Shown: positions 1 to 9,960 of the stretch, piece by piece
Position numbering within the stretch: the stretch's first letter is position 1
Layout of the letters: each line of letters opens with the position of its first letter
From: an uncultured Clostridia bacterium
GTDB lineage: Bacteria > Bacillota > Clostridia > Oscillospirales > CAG-272
NCBI GenBank assembly: GCA_947628165.1
Contig: CANQYV010000004.1
Location: 1 to 57,743, forward strand
Length of the DNA: 57,743 nucleotides
Reading direction: 5' to 3'
The notes under the pieces: model-generated
The model's database searches: none
Told to the model about the DNA's origin: nothing
What the model saw: the letters and a program-made list of their open reading frames with translations, nothing else
Translations under genes and position numbers: made by a program

Positions 1-91
1 GCGCTCTTTCTCATGAGTATTTGCTTAAAGTTTTTGCTTCTTCTTGATCCTTTTTCGTAAGCGATTGCCGTGGTCAAACTAATATCCGTTC

Positions 92-120
92 TTGCTTTTC
101 GACATATATCATGATATAAT
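92..120 (+). promoter_or_regulatory. sigma-A-type promoter (TTGCTT-17-TATAAT) for the c-di-GMP/phosphorelay operon, with a Spo0A-box-like TTCGACA (TGTCGAA on minus strand) at 98-104
   Basis: TTGCTT 92-97, 17-nt spacer, TATAAT 115-120 read directly; the 0A-box core lies inside the spacer. Confidence 0.6.
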
Positions 121-278
121 TTAATGAGACGCTTTTATTTGTCCGGAACACAAAAACAGGCTGCCGACAGAATGCGCGCATACGCGCACCGCATCGGGGC
201 AGCGTGTTCCGAGCTTTATTAAATGCGAGAATGTCCCGCAGGTGCGGAAACGTTTTCGGGAAAGAGGTGGTCGGCAAT

Positions 279-2345
279 ATGAAAAAAGAAAAGATATTAA
301 TAGCAGACGACTCCGAGATGAACCGCTCTATTCTTGATGATATGTTAAGCGATAATTACGATATAATCGAGGCGGAGGACGGAGTTCAGGCGGTCGCCGC
401 TCTCAGACAGTACGCCTCCGAGCTGTCGCTTTTGCTGCTCGATATCGTAATGCCCAATATGGACGGCTTCGGCGTGCTCGAAGCAATGAATCAGAACGGA
501 TGGATCGAGTCCGTCCCCGTCATAATCATATCGGCGGAGAACACATCGGCTCATGTGGAGCGCGCATACGAGCTCGGCGCGACCGATTTTATCGCGCGCC
601 CGTTCGACGCTCTCATAGTCCGCAGAAGAGTCGTGAACACGCTTCTCCTTTACGCAAAGCAGAAGCGACTCATAAATATGGTGGAGGATCAGGTCTACGA
701 AAAGGAACGCCAGAGCGACCTTATGATAGACATCCTCGCCCATGTGATGGAGTTCCGAAATGGTGAGAGCGGGCTGCACATCCTCCATGTGCGCACGTTT
801 ACCGACCTGCTTCTGAGCTGCATAATGGGAAAGACGACAAAATATAACCTCACAATGATGGATATTTCGATGATAAGCACGGCCTCCGCGCTGCACGATA
901 TCGGAAAAATGGCAATCGACGAGAAGGTCCTGAACAAGCCCGGCAGACTGACTCCCGAGGAATTCGAGATAATGAAGACTCATTCCGCGCTCGGCGCGGA
1001 AATGATAAGCGACCTTCCCATGTATACGCAGGAGCCGCTCGTCAAGGCGGCGTATGAGATCTGCCGCTGGCATCATGAGCGCTATGACGGCAGGGGCTAT
1101 CCCGACGGGCTTAAGGGCGACGAAATACCGATCTCGGCGCAGGTCGTCTCGCTCGCGGACGTTTACGACGCGCTGACGAGCGTGCGCGTCTATAAGCCGA
1201 AGCTCTCGCATGAAGAGGCCGTCAGAATGATAGTGAACGGGGAATGCGGCGCGTTCAATCCGCTGCTTCTCGAATGTCTGAGCGAAAACGCGGAGAGGTT
1301 CCGCGATATGTTCGAGAACGATTCGCCCGAGGATCTGAAGCGCCATAAGCTGAGGCGCATTTCGGAGGAGACGCTGCGCGGAGAGGGCGGCGGCGTCTCG
1401 CAGAGGACGCTTCGCCTGCTCGACCGCGAGAGGGTGCGCAACAACTTCTACGCCTCGATGTCGGAGGCGATCCAGTTCGAGTTCGTCACCTCGCCGCCGA
1501 TGCTCACGCTCTCGGCTTACGGAGCAAAAAAGCTCGGCGTCGGCGAGATAATAATGGACCCGCGCCACGACCCGAAGGCTTCCTCTCTCATGAGCGAGGA
1601 AACGTGGGGCCGCCTTTTCAGGAGCATAAAGCAGACGACGCCCGAGAAGCCCGAGGTAAGACTCGACTGCCAGCTCTGCTACGACGGCACGGAGCGCTGG
1701 TCAAAGCTCGTCATGCGCTCGATGTGGACGGACGACGTCGAGCCGAAGATAGAGGGCGTTCTCGGCACAGTCACCGACATAAACGATTCGCACACGAAGA
1801 TGCTCGAGCTCGAGAAAAAAGCCGCGCACGACTCGATGACGGGGCTTCTGAACCGCGCGAGCGCCAAGGAGCAGATAGAGCTCCGCATACATAATAACCC
1901 CGGAAGCAATTACGCAATGGTCTTCTTCGACATAGACTTCTTTAAGGAGGCAAACGACGTTTACGGGCACGCGTTCGGGGACGAGGTTTTGAAGCATGTG
2001 GCAAAGTGCCTCACCGAAAGCGTCCGCGGCACCGATATTTCGTGCCGCGCGGGCGGAGACGAATTTCTCGTTTTCCTCGAGTACAACACGGAGATAGAAA
2101 AGACCGTCGAGCGTATTTTCAACGTCATATGCGGGGATTTCAACGGCTTTTCGCTCTCGGTTTCGATGGGCGTCGCGCTGAGCCGTGACCTCGGCGCGTC
2201 CTACGACGACCTCTTCCACGCGGCAGACTCCGCCGCATACGCCTCGAAGCGCGCCGGAAGGAGGAGGTTCACTTTCTACGACGATTCAATGAAAAACATA
2301 CTTGAAACGCAGAACGAAAGCGGAGACGGAGGTAATATCAGATGA
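279..2345 (+). CDS. Response regulator with REC, HD-GYP phosphodiesterase and GGDEF diguanylate cyclase domains
   Basis: ATG at 279 after GAGGTGG; KILIADDSEMNR...LLLLDIVMPNMDG receiver; HDIGK and HHERYDGRGYPDGL (HD-GYP); CRAGGDEFLVF with RGTD I-site 5 residues upstream. Confidence 0.92.
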   Translation: MKKEKILIADDSEMNRSILDDMLSDNYDIIEAEDGVQAVAALRQYASELSLLLLDIVMPNMDGFGVLEAMNQNGWIESVPVIIISAENTSAHVERAYELGATDFIARPFDALIVRRRVVNTLLLYAKQKRLINMVEDQVYEKERQSDLMIDILAHVMEFRNGESGLHILHVRTFTDLLLSCIMGKTTKYNLTMMDISMISTASALHDIGKMAIDEKVLNKPGRLTPEEFEIMKTHSALGAEMISDLPMYTQEPLVKAAYEICRWHHERYDGRGYPDGLKGDEIPISAQVVSLADVYDALTSVRVYKPKLSHEEAVRMIVNGECGAFNPLLLECLSENAERFRDMFENDSPEDLKRHKLRRISEETLRGEGGGVSQRTLRLLDRERVRNNFYASMSEAIQFEFVTSPPMLTLSAYGAKKLGVGEIIMDPRHDPKASSLMSEETWGRLFRSIKQTTPEKPEVRLDCQLCYDGTERWSKLVMRSMWTDDVEPKIEGVLGTVTDINDSHTKMLELEKKAAHDSMTGLLNRASAKEQIELRIHNNPGSNYAMVFFDIDFFKEANDVYGHAFGDEVLKHVAKCLTESVRGTDISCRAGGDEFLVFLEYNTEIEKTVERIFNVICGDFNGFSLSVSMGVALSRDLGASYDDLFHAADSAAYASKRAGRRRFTFYDDSMKNILETQNESGDGGNIR

Positions 2346-2707
2346 CACTTAAGGAATGTTACGTTGCGATGGGCGCCGACTATGACGACGTGATAGGCAG
2401 ACTTAGGAGCGAAAGGCTCGTTCAGAAATTTGTTTTGAAATTTCTCGACGACGGCAGCTTCTCGCTCCTGTGCAGCTCTTTTGAGGGCGGAAATTATGAA
2501 GAAGCCTTCCGTGCTGCGCACACGATAAAGGGAATGTGCCAGAACCTTGGCTTTTCAAAGCTGCTCTCCTCGAGCTCGGCGCTCACGGAATCGCTGCGCG
2601 GCGGCAATGTCTCCGACGACTCGCAGTCGCTTCTCGAATGCGTGCGCGAGGATTACGAGGCTACGGTTTCAGCCATAAGGCAGTTCAAGGCGGGCCTCCC
2701 CGAGTGA
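2342..2707 (+). CDS. Hpt domain phosphotransfer protein
   Basis: AAHTIKGMCQNLGF Hpt motif; start overlaps preceding stop. Confidence 0.85.
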   Translation: MTLKECYVAMGADYDDVIGRLRSERLVQKFVLKFLDDGSFSLLCSSFEGGNYEEAFRAAHTIKGMCQNLGFSKLLSSSSALTESLRGGNVSDDSQSLLECVREDYEATVSAIRQFKAGLPE

Positions 2708-2788
2708 CGGCAGAACAGTTCGGGTCCCGGTCCTTCACACCAAAAGACCGTTTTGGGTACCGCAATTTTTTAAGGATTGAAGAGAGAA

Positions 2789-5374
2789 ATGAATAAAATC
2801 AAAAAGCATGACGGACGAGTTATAGCGTCGATAGTTCTGATATCCGTTCTCGCCGTACTCTTTATAGCATCATATTTTTTAATAAGCAACTCGATCCGTC
2901 AGCGCTCGATAGGGAGACTTGAGGAGGGCGTCAACACCGTTATCGAAGAGGTGACCTCTAAGCTGCAGCGTGACAGCCTTCTTCTGAACGCGACGGCTGA
3001 CGTAATATCGACGGCGAACAACTTCGATGAGGAGGCAACGCTCGAGATAATGAAGACGGTGTCGCCTCTGCTCCAGACGATGAAGATACGCGTCCTAATG
3101 CCCGGAGACAGAGTGCTCACTGCCGACGGAAATATCACTGACGCGTCCGAGACTGACAGCCTTTCGTTTGAGGCGGAAGCGGCGCTCGGAGAACATGTTT
3201 CAAACCGCGCACCGAGCGTCGGTTCCGGCAAGCCCGTGCTGCGCCATTTCGTGCCGATAGTGCAGTCGGGAAAGACCGCGGCGCTCCTTTACGGGGTGAC
3301 CTCTCTTGACGACCTGCCGAGCATGCTCAACATCGAGAACATTTATAACGCAACGGCGGATGTCTACATCATAGACACCGTCACGGGCGACTTCATTCTC
3401 GACACCTTCCACGAAGAGCTCACGAATTTAGAGGATTTTTCAAACAATAACACCTTGCACAAGACGAAGGGAAACAAGAGCTGGGACGAATATACAGACG
3501 AGATGCTCGCGCTCAAATCGGGCTATGTCGTCTTTAAGACGTCTACTCTTGACGACTGGGAATACATGTACTATGCGCCCGCCGGCATAAACAAGTGGAC
3601 GATATGCGTGTCCGTTCCCGAGCATGAGGCGTTTGCGAGCGTACATGCCGCCCAGCGCATCTACTATGTCATCGGCGCGCTGATGCTCGTCGCCGTGCTC
3701 TCCTACTACCTCGCGATTCGCAGCCTGACGAAGAAGATGGTGTCGCACGCCGTAGAGAGGGCGGTGCTTGAAGAAAAGCTGAAGAAGGCGGAGGCGGCAG
3801 AGAGGGCGAAGACGACGTTCCTTTCAAACATGTCCCACGACATAAGGACGCCGATGAACGCCATCATAGGCTTTACGACGCTCGCGGAGACGAATATAGA
3901 CAACAAGCCGCGCGTTCAGGAGTATCTTTCAAAGATCCTTTCCTCGAGCAATCACCTTCTGAGCCTCATAAACGACATCCTCGACATGAGCCGCATCGAA
4001 TCGGGCAAGCTCAATATCGAGGAAAAGCCGTGCTCCATATCTGACATCTTCCGCGATATGCGCAACATAATCCAGACCCAGATGGACGCAAAGCAGCTCA
4101 ATTTCTTCATGGATACGCTCGACGTCGTCGACGAGGACATATACTGTGACAAGCTCCACGTCAATCAGGTGCTTCTGAATCTGCTTTCAAACGCGATAAA
4201 GTTTACGCCGGCGGGCGGCTCCGTTTCCCTCATGATAAAGCAGAAGGCGGACGCGCCGAAGGGGTACGGCGCGTATGAGATACGCGTCAAGGATACGGGA
4301 ATCGGCATGAGCAAGGAATTTGCCACCCATATCTTCGAGCCGTTTGAGCGCGAGCGCAACTCTACCGTAAGCGGCATACAGGGAACGGGCCTCGGCATGG
4401 CGATCACGAAAAACATCGTCGATACGATGGGAGGCACCATCGAGGTCGAGACGGAGCAGGGACACGGGACGGAGTTCATAATAAACATTCAGTTCAGGCT
4501 CCAGTCCGAGACGCGGCAGGTCGAGACGATACATGAGCTTGCCGGCGTCAGGGGTCTCGTCGTTGACGACAGCTTTACGACCTGCGACAGCGTGACGAAG
4601 ATGCTGACGCAGATAGGCATGCGCGCCGAGTGGACGATGCACGGCAAGGAGGCCGTCCTCCGCGCAAGGCAGGCGGTCGAGATGGGAGACGAATTCTATG
4701 CCTATATCATAGATTGGTTCCTGCCGGATCTCAGCGGGCTTGAGGTCACAAGACAGCTGCGCTCCATAGTGGGCAATCATGTGCCGATAGTGATAATCAC
4801 CGCATACGACTGGACGGCGTTCGAGGATGAGGCGAAGGCGGCGGGTGTCACCGCGTTCTGCAACAAGCCCATATTCCTGTCCGATCTGAGAGACACGCTT
4901 GTTTCGGCACTCGGCAAAGCGGATCTGCCGTCGTCGGCGGAAAAAACTGTGCCTGACCCCGTCGAGGCGCTTCACGGGCAGCGGCTGCTGCTTGTCGAGG
5001 ACAACGAGCTGAACCGCGAGATAGCGGAAGAACTGCTCACGGAGAACGGTTTCGTCGTCGAGACTGCGGAAAACGGAGCCGTTGCCGTTGATAAGGTCTC
5101 CTCGTCGGAGCCCGGCTACTACTCGCTCGTGCTCATGGACGTGCAGATGCCGGTGATGAACGGCTACGAGGCGGCAAGGGCGATAAGGGCACTGCCGTCG
5201 CCGGAGCTTTCGTCGATACCCATAATCGCGATGACGGCGAACGCGTTCGACGAGGACAGAAAGCAGGCGATAGACAGCGGCATGAACGACCACGTCGCAA
5301 AGCCGATAAATGTCGACAAACTCATACAGGTGCTCGTGACGCAGCTCACGGAGCACGGAAAAAAGGAACAATAA
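2789..5374 (+). CDS. Membrane hybrid sensor histidine kinase with two C-terminal receiver domains
   Basis: N-terminal TM, extracellular sensor, second TM, NMSHDIRTPMNAIIGF H-box, N/G boxes, two REC domains (IIDWFLPD; LVLMDVQMPVMNG). Confidence 0.93.
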   Translation: MNKIKKHDGRVIASIVLISVLAVLFIASYFLISNSIRQRSIGRLEEGVNTVIEEVTSKLQRDSLLLNATADVISTANNFDEEATLEIMKTVSPLLQTMKIRVLMPGDRVLTADGNITDASETDSLSFEAEAALGEHVSNRAPSVGSGKPVLRHFVPIVQSGKTAALLYGVTSLDDLPSMLNIENIYNATADVYIIDTVTGDFILDTFHEELTNLEDFSNNNTLHKTKGNKSWDEYTDEMLALKSGYVVFKTSTLDDWEYMYYAPAGINKWTICVSVPEHEAFASVHAAQRIYYVIGALMLVAVLSYYLAIRSLTKKMVSHAVERAVLEEKLKKAEAAERAKTTFLSNMSHDIRTPMNAIIGFTTLAETNIDNKPRVQEYLSKILSSSNHLLSLINDILDMSRIESGKLNIEEKPCSISDIFRDMRNIIQTQMDAKQLNFFMDTLDVVDEDIYCDKLHVNQVLLNLLSNAIKFTPAGGSVSLMIKQKADAPKGYGAYEIRVKDTGIGMSKEFATHIFEPFERERNSTVSGIQGTGLGMAITKNIVDTMGGTIEVETEQGHGTEFIINIQFRLQSETRQVETIHELAGVRGLVVDDSFTTCDSVTKMLTQIGMRAEWTMHGKEAVLRARQAVEMGDEFYAYIIDWFLPDLSGLEVTRQLRSIVGNHVPIVIITAYDWTAFEDEAKAAGVTAFCNKPIFLSDLRDTLVSALGKADLPSSAEKTVPDPVEALHGQRLLLVEDNELNREIAEELLTENGFVVETAENGAVAVDKVSSSEPGYYSLVLMDVQMPVMNGYEAARAIRALPSPELSSIPIIAMTANAFDEDRKQAIDSGMNDHVAKPINVDKLIQVLVTQLTEHGKKEQ

Positions 5375-5455
5375 GACAGCGCCGCACACTTTCCGACGGG
5401 GCACAAAAGGCACAGTCGGTTTTGTGCGGCACCGCACTATATGAAGGGGAAAACA

Positions 5456-7948
5456 GTGTCAGCCGAAGATACTATGCCCCGCGCCATACTCGTGCGCGGC
5501 GCGAGAGTTCATAATCTGAAAAATATAGACGTCGATATCCCGCTCGGCAAAATAGTCGGCATCGCGGGAGTGTCCGGCTCGGGAAAATCGTCACTCGCGC
5601 TCGGCGTTCTATACGCCGAGGGGTCGAGGCGGTATCTTGAGTCGCTGTCGACGTACACGAGAAGGAGAATGACGCAGGCGTCGCGTGCGCAGGTCGACGA
5701 GCTATGCTATATTCCGGCGTCGCTCGCGCTCCATCAGCGCCCCGGCGTCCCCGGCATAAGAAGCACGTTCGGAACGTCGACGGAGCTGCTCAACAGCCTG
5801 CGCCTGATGTTCTCGAGGCTTTCGTCTCACATGTGCCCGAACGGCCACTACCTTGAGCCGACGCTCGACGTCGCGGCGGAGAAGCCCATGTTCTGTCCCG
5901 TCTGCGGCGAGCGCGTGCGCGCGCCGGGCGCGGAGGAACTCGCGTTCAACAGTCAGGGCGCGTGTCCGACGTGCGGCGGCACGGGCACGGTGCACACCGT
6001 CGACAGGTCGACGCTCGTCCCGGATGAGTCGCTCTCCATTGACGACGGCGCCGTCGCGCCGTGGAATTCCCTCATGTGGTCTCTGATGACGGACGTGTGC
6101 CGCGCTATGGGCGTCCGCACGGACGTGCCGTTTTCGGAGCTGACGGAGAAGGAGCGAGACATCGTATACAACGGTCCCGCCGAAAAGAAGCATATCCTCT
6201 ACAAATCAAAGAAAACGAACGAGGCGGGGGAGCTCGATTTCACATATTACAACGCCGTTTATACGGTGGAAAACGCGCTCTCTAAGGTCAAGGACGACGC
6301 GGGGATGAAGCGCGTCGAGAAATTTCTGAAGCAGGACGTCTGCCCCGACTGCGGCGGCACGCGCCTGTCGGCACGCGCGCGTGCGCCGAGGCTTCGCGGC
6401 ATATCGCTCGCCGAGGCGTGCATGATGCCGCTCTCGGACCTTATCGTGTGGGTCAGGGGAGTGCCCGAGTCGCTGCCGGAATATATGAGGCCGATGGCGT
6501 CGAGCATATGCGCCTCTTTCCTTGATGCGGCGCGAAGGCTCGTCGACCTCGGGCTCTCGTATCTGTCGCTTGACAGGGCGTCCTCCACGCTCTCGACGGG
6601 CGAGCGCCAGCGCGCGCAGCTCGCAAGGGCGGTCAGAAACAGGACGACGGGCGTCCTTTACGTCCTTGACGAGCCGTCGATAGGGCTGCACCCGTTAAAC
6701 CTCGAGGGGCTCGTCGGCGTGATGAACGACCTTAAAGCCGACGGCAACACTGTCGTGCTCGTAGACCACGACACGAACGCGCTTGCCTGCGCCGACTATA
6801 TGATAGAGCTCGGGCGCGGCGCCGGCGCCGACGGCGGGAACATAATAGCGCAGGGGACCGTCTGTGAGCTGACGCGGAACAAGGACTCCGTCATAGGCCC
6901 GTTCCTCACCGAGCGCAGGTGTGCCGCGACCGGGAACTGTGACACGGAAGAGCTGTTTCGGCTCGGCAGCATAAGGATGAGCACGGGTCCGATACACACC
7001 GTAAAACCGCTTGAGGTCGCTTTTCCCAAAGGGCGGCTCTCGGTAGTGACGGGCGTATCCGGCTCGGGAAAGACGACGATGGTGCTCGAAAGCCTCGTCC
7101 CTGCACTCGAGGCGCTGACCGGAGGGGGAAAGATGCCGGAGCACGTCGCCTCCGTCTCGGCGGACGGGATACGCCGCGTAAAGCTCATAGATGCGTCCCC
7201 GATAGGGATAAACATCCGCTCGACCGTTGCGACATACGCAAACGTCCACGACGAGCTGCGCCGCGTATACGCGCGGTGTGATGAGGCAAAGTCGAGGGGA
7301 AAGCGCGCGGGCGATTTTTCATACAACACGGGGGACCTGCGCTGTCCCACCTGCGACGGGACGGGGACAGTCAGCCTCGACGTGCAGTTTCTGCCCGACG
7401 TCGACATACCGTGCCCCGACTGCGGCGGCTCGCGCTATTGCCGCGAGGCGTCCGAAATAAAGCGGAAAGGCAAAAACGGGGAAGAGTATTCTCTCCCCGG
7501 ACTTATGGAGATGAGCATCGACGAGGCGCTCGATGCCTGCGCCGATCTGAAGCTCGTGGAGGGAAGGCTCCGTGTGCTGCACGACGTCGGCCTCGGATAT
7601 CTCACGCTCGGAGAGGGGACGCCGAGCCTTTCGGGCGGCGAGGCGCAGAGGCTCAAGCTCGCGGGAGAAATGGGGCGCGGGCAGGACGACACCGTCTTCG
7701 TGTTCGACGAGCCGACGATAGGACTCCATCCGCTCGACGTCATGACGATGCTCGGCGTTTTCCGCCGCCTGACGGACAGCGGAGCTACCGTCATCGTGAT
7801 AGAGCACGACCTTGACGTCATCCGTGCCGCAGACTACATCGTCGATATGGGTCCGGGCGGCGGCGCCGACGGCGGCGAGATAGTCGCTGTCGGAGGCGTG
7901 CGGGAGATAAAGAGCTCGACGCGGAGCGCGACGGGAAAATATCTATGA
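5456..7948 (+). CDS. UvrA-like excinuclease/ABC ATPase (short UvrA paralogue)
   Basis: Two Walker A (GVSGSGKSSL, GVSGSGKTTM), two signatures (LSTGERQRAQLA, LSGGEAQRLKLA), CxxC zinc modules; GTG at 5456 preceded by AAGGGG (track start 5441). Confidence 0.85.
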   Translation: MSAEDTMPRAILVRGARVHNLKNIDVDIPLGKIVGIAGVSGSGKSSLALGVLYAEGSRRYLESLSTYTRRRMTQASRAQVDELCYIPASLALHQRPGVPGIRSTFGTSTELLNSLRLMFSRLSSHMCPNGHYLEPTLDVAAEKPMFCPVCGERVRAPGAEELAFNSQGACPTCGGTGTVHTVDRSTLVPDESLSIDDGAVAPWNSLMWSLMTDVCRAMGVRTDVPFSELTEKERDIVYNGPAEKKHILYKSKKTNEAGELDFTYYNAVYTVENALSKVKDDAGMKRVEKFLKQDVCPDCGGTRLSARARAPRLRGISLAEACMMPLSDLIVWVRGVPESLPEYMRPMASSICASFLDAARRLVDLGLSYLSLDRASSTLSTGERQRAQLARAVRNRTTGVLYVLDEPSIGLHPLNLEGLVGVMNDLKADGNTVVLVDHDTNALACADYMIELGRGAGADGGNIIAQGTVCELTRNKDSVIGPFLTERRCAATGNCDTEELFRLGSIRMSTGPIHTVKPLEVAFPKGRLSVVTGVSGSGKTTMVLESLVPALEALTGGGKMPEHVASVSADGIRRVKLIDASPIGINIRSTVATYANVHDELRRVYARCDEAKSRGKRAGDFSYNTGDLRCPTCDGTGTVSLDVQFLPDVDIPCPDCGGSRYCREASEIKRKGKNGEEYSLPGLMEMSIDEALDACADLKLVEGRLRVLHDVGLGYLTLGEGTPSLSGGEAQRLKLAGEMGRGQDDTVFVFDEPTIGLHPLDVMTMLGVFRRLTDSGATVIVIEHDLDVIRAADYIVDMGPGGGADGGEIVAVGGVREIKSSTRSATGKYL

Positions 7949-7979
7949 ATACGATCAAATTACATTAAGGAGAAAGTTA

Positions 7980-8747
7980 TTGTTTAACGGAAAGAAAAAA
8001 CGGCCGCCGCGCAAAAAGACGATGGCGTTTGTGGACTATGAATATTGGTTTTATTCGTATAAAACGCGGCTCGGCGAGAGGCCCGACCCGATGGCGTGGC
8101 GAAACGAGATAGAGGAGAAATACTCGCCGGAGGAGATAATGGTTTTCGGGGACTTTACGGCCCCCGAGATAAGAGGGGAGCTCGCACGCCTTCGCGAGAT
8201 AACGAGCACCATTATCGAGACGGGGAACACATACCTCAGATACAAAAAGGACCTGACGGACTTTGTCATGCTCGACTACATATATCAGTGCGCGGACACG
8301 CGGCGCGATATCGGGCGTTACATAATCTTCACCGGCGACGGGCATTTTCAGTCGGTCGTGAGGTATCTCGTCCAGAAAAAGAAGCGCGAGGTCATCGTCT
8401 ACGGCGTAAAGGACAGCTTCAGCCGACAGCTGCGCGAGGCGGCGAGCTACGCCGTCGAGCTGCCGAACGACCCGCTCTTCGGCTATTACAGGCAGATAAT
8501 CAAAAACATCGCAGAAGTGAAGAGCGACCCTTCCGTGATACCGACGTTCAACGGCACGGTCGACACGGTCTCGCGCGCAAACGGGCTGTCGCGGAGCAGA
8601 ACGAGAGACGCGCTTATAAAGCTTATAAACAGCAGATATATTTTTCACCGTGAGTTTGAGGTGGAGAAGGGCAAAATTATAAAGATACTCGATGCCGACT
8701 GGGAAAAGCTCGCCCGCGACGGAATGCTCTCGCAGATGCTTGAATAG
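7980..8747 (+). CDS. NYN (LabA/DUF88-like) domain protein, putative RNase/RNA-binding
   Basis: FVDYEYWF...DFVMLDYIYQ...YIIFTGDGHFQSVVRYL motif order typical of NYN domains; TTG start after AAGGAG. Confidence 0.75.
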   Translation: MFNGKKKRPPRKKTMAFVDYEYWFYSYKTRLGERPDPMAWRNEIEEKYSPEEIMVFGDFTAPEIRGELARLREITSTIIETGNTYLRYKKDLTDFVMLDYIYQCADTRRDIGRYIIFTGDGHFQSVVRYLVQKKKREVIVYGVKDSFSRQLREAASYAVELPNDPLFGYYRQIIKNIAEVKSDPSVIPTFNGTVDTVSRANGLSRSRTRDALIKLINSRYIFHREFEVEKGKIIKILDADWEKLARDGMLSQMLE

Positions 8748-8771
8748 ATTTATTTCGGTCAATAATTTTGA

Positions 8772-8800
8772 TTGACAAAGAGGTGCGCCGGGCGTATAAT
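8772..8800 (+). promoter_or_regulatory. Consensus sigma-A-type promoter for ytvI-like gene
   Basis: TTGACA 8772-8777, 17 nt, TATAAT 8795-8800. Confidence 0.75.
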
Positions 8801-8836
8801 TATTGTTGAAAAAAGTTGTTTTTTGGGGAAACGGGA

Positions 8837-9913
8837 ATGACGACTGAGGGAAAACGTAAATTTATAATCAATTTCTTCTACTTTATTATCGTTATCGCTA
8901 TCGTATACTTTGTTTTTAAATATGCGATAAATTTTCTCATGCCGTTCCTTATTGCCTACATCGTCGCGGCGATACTGAGGCCCGCCGTCCGGTTTCTTTC
9001 AAAGAAAACAAAGATGAACTACAAAATAGCGTCTCTTATCTGCGTCATTCTTTTCTACTGCACGGTCGGCGCGCTCGTGTTCGTCATATGCGCCGAGATT
9101 TTCGGATTTGTGAGCGACCAGATAATGAAGCTGCCAACCTTTTACAAAACGACGCTTGAGCCGATGCTCAAAAAGCTGCTCGGCGGCTCACTGACACTTC
9201 CGGAGGACTTCGACCCGACGATATCGCAGGTGCTGAGCGAATTCTCGTCCAATATTTTAAGCTACGTTGGCAGCTTCGTAAGCTGGCTCTCCTCGACTAT
9301 AGGGTCGGGCGTTTCGGGCTTCGCAATGTCGATCCCGAAGCTTGTTTTGAAGATAATCTTCTCGATAGTTTCCTCGTTCTACTTCACGGCGGACTATGAC
9401 TTTATCCACGGATTTATAGAGAGGCAGTTTAGCGAGGCTTCATACGCGAAGTTCAGCGCGGCGAGGAGCGCGATACGCGAAATAATCGGCTCATACGCAA
9501 AGTCTTATGCGATAATACTCGCGATAACGTTTGCGGAGCTGACTGTCGCTATGTTCATCCTCCGCGTCAAGGGCGCCGTCCTCATCGCGCTTTTAATAGC
9601 GGTGTTCGACATACTCCCCGTCGTCGGTACGGGAACCATCCTTATCCCGTGGGCGGTCGTGGAGTTTATAAACGGAAGGATAGGACTGGGAATCGGGCTG
9701 CTCGTGACGTACGTCATCATCTTCGTCATCAGGAACATAATGGAGCCCAAGATAGTGGGAAAGCAGGTCGGGCTCCATCCGCTCGTGACGCTTCTTGCAA
9801 TGTTTGTCGGAACGATGCTGTTCGGCTTCGTCGGGCTGTTCGGCATACCGATCACGATGGCGCTCATTGTAGACCTCAACGACAAAGGGATAATAAAGGC
9901 GTTCAACAAATGA
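8837..9913 (+). CDS. ytvI: AI-2E family / sporulation integral membrane protein YtvI-like
   Basis: Multiple TM helices, AI-2E transporter motifs (FDILPVVGTGTILIPW; IMEPKIVGKQVGLHPL). Confidence 0.75.
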   Translation: MTTEGKRKFIINFFYFIIVIAIVYFVFKYAINFLMPFLIAYIVAAILRPAVRFLSKKTKMNYKIASLICVILFYCTVGALVFVICAEIFGFVSDQIMKLPTFYKTTLEPMLKKLLGGSLTLPEDFDPTISQVLSEFSSNILSYVGSFVSWLSSTIGSGVSGFAMSIPKLVLKIIFSIVSSFYFTADYDFIHGFIERQFSEASYAKFSAARSAIREIIGSYAKSYAIILAITFAELTVAMFILRVKGAVLIALLIAVFDILPVVGTGTILIPWAVVEFINGRIGLGIGLLVTYVIIFVIRNIMEPKIVGKQVGLHPLVTLLAMFVGTMLFGFVGLFGIPITMALIVDLNDKGIIKAFNK

Positions 9914-9921
9914 TCGAACAA

Positions 9922-9960
9922 TGAAAAAATGCCGAGGCGAAAAGCCCCGGCATTTTTTAC
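9922..9960. terminator. Bidirectional rho-independent terminator between ytvI-like and spoIIE
   Basis: AAAAAATGCCGAGGCGAAAAGCCCCGGCATTTTTT hairpin between convergent genes. Confidence 0.8.

Noticed and set aside
345-1568. Long minus-strand ORF (407 aa) opposite the c-di-GMP gene
   Set aside because: Antisense shadow ORF typical of GC-rich codon bias; low-complexity R/H-rich protein without domain motifs.
4187-5437. 416-aa minus-strand ORF opposite the histidine kinase
   Set aside because: Shadow ORF over a confidently assigned kinase; R/V/H-rich, no recognizable motif.
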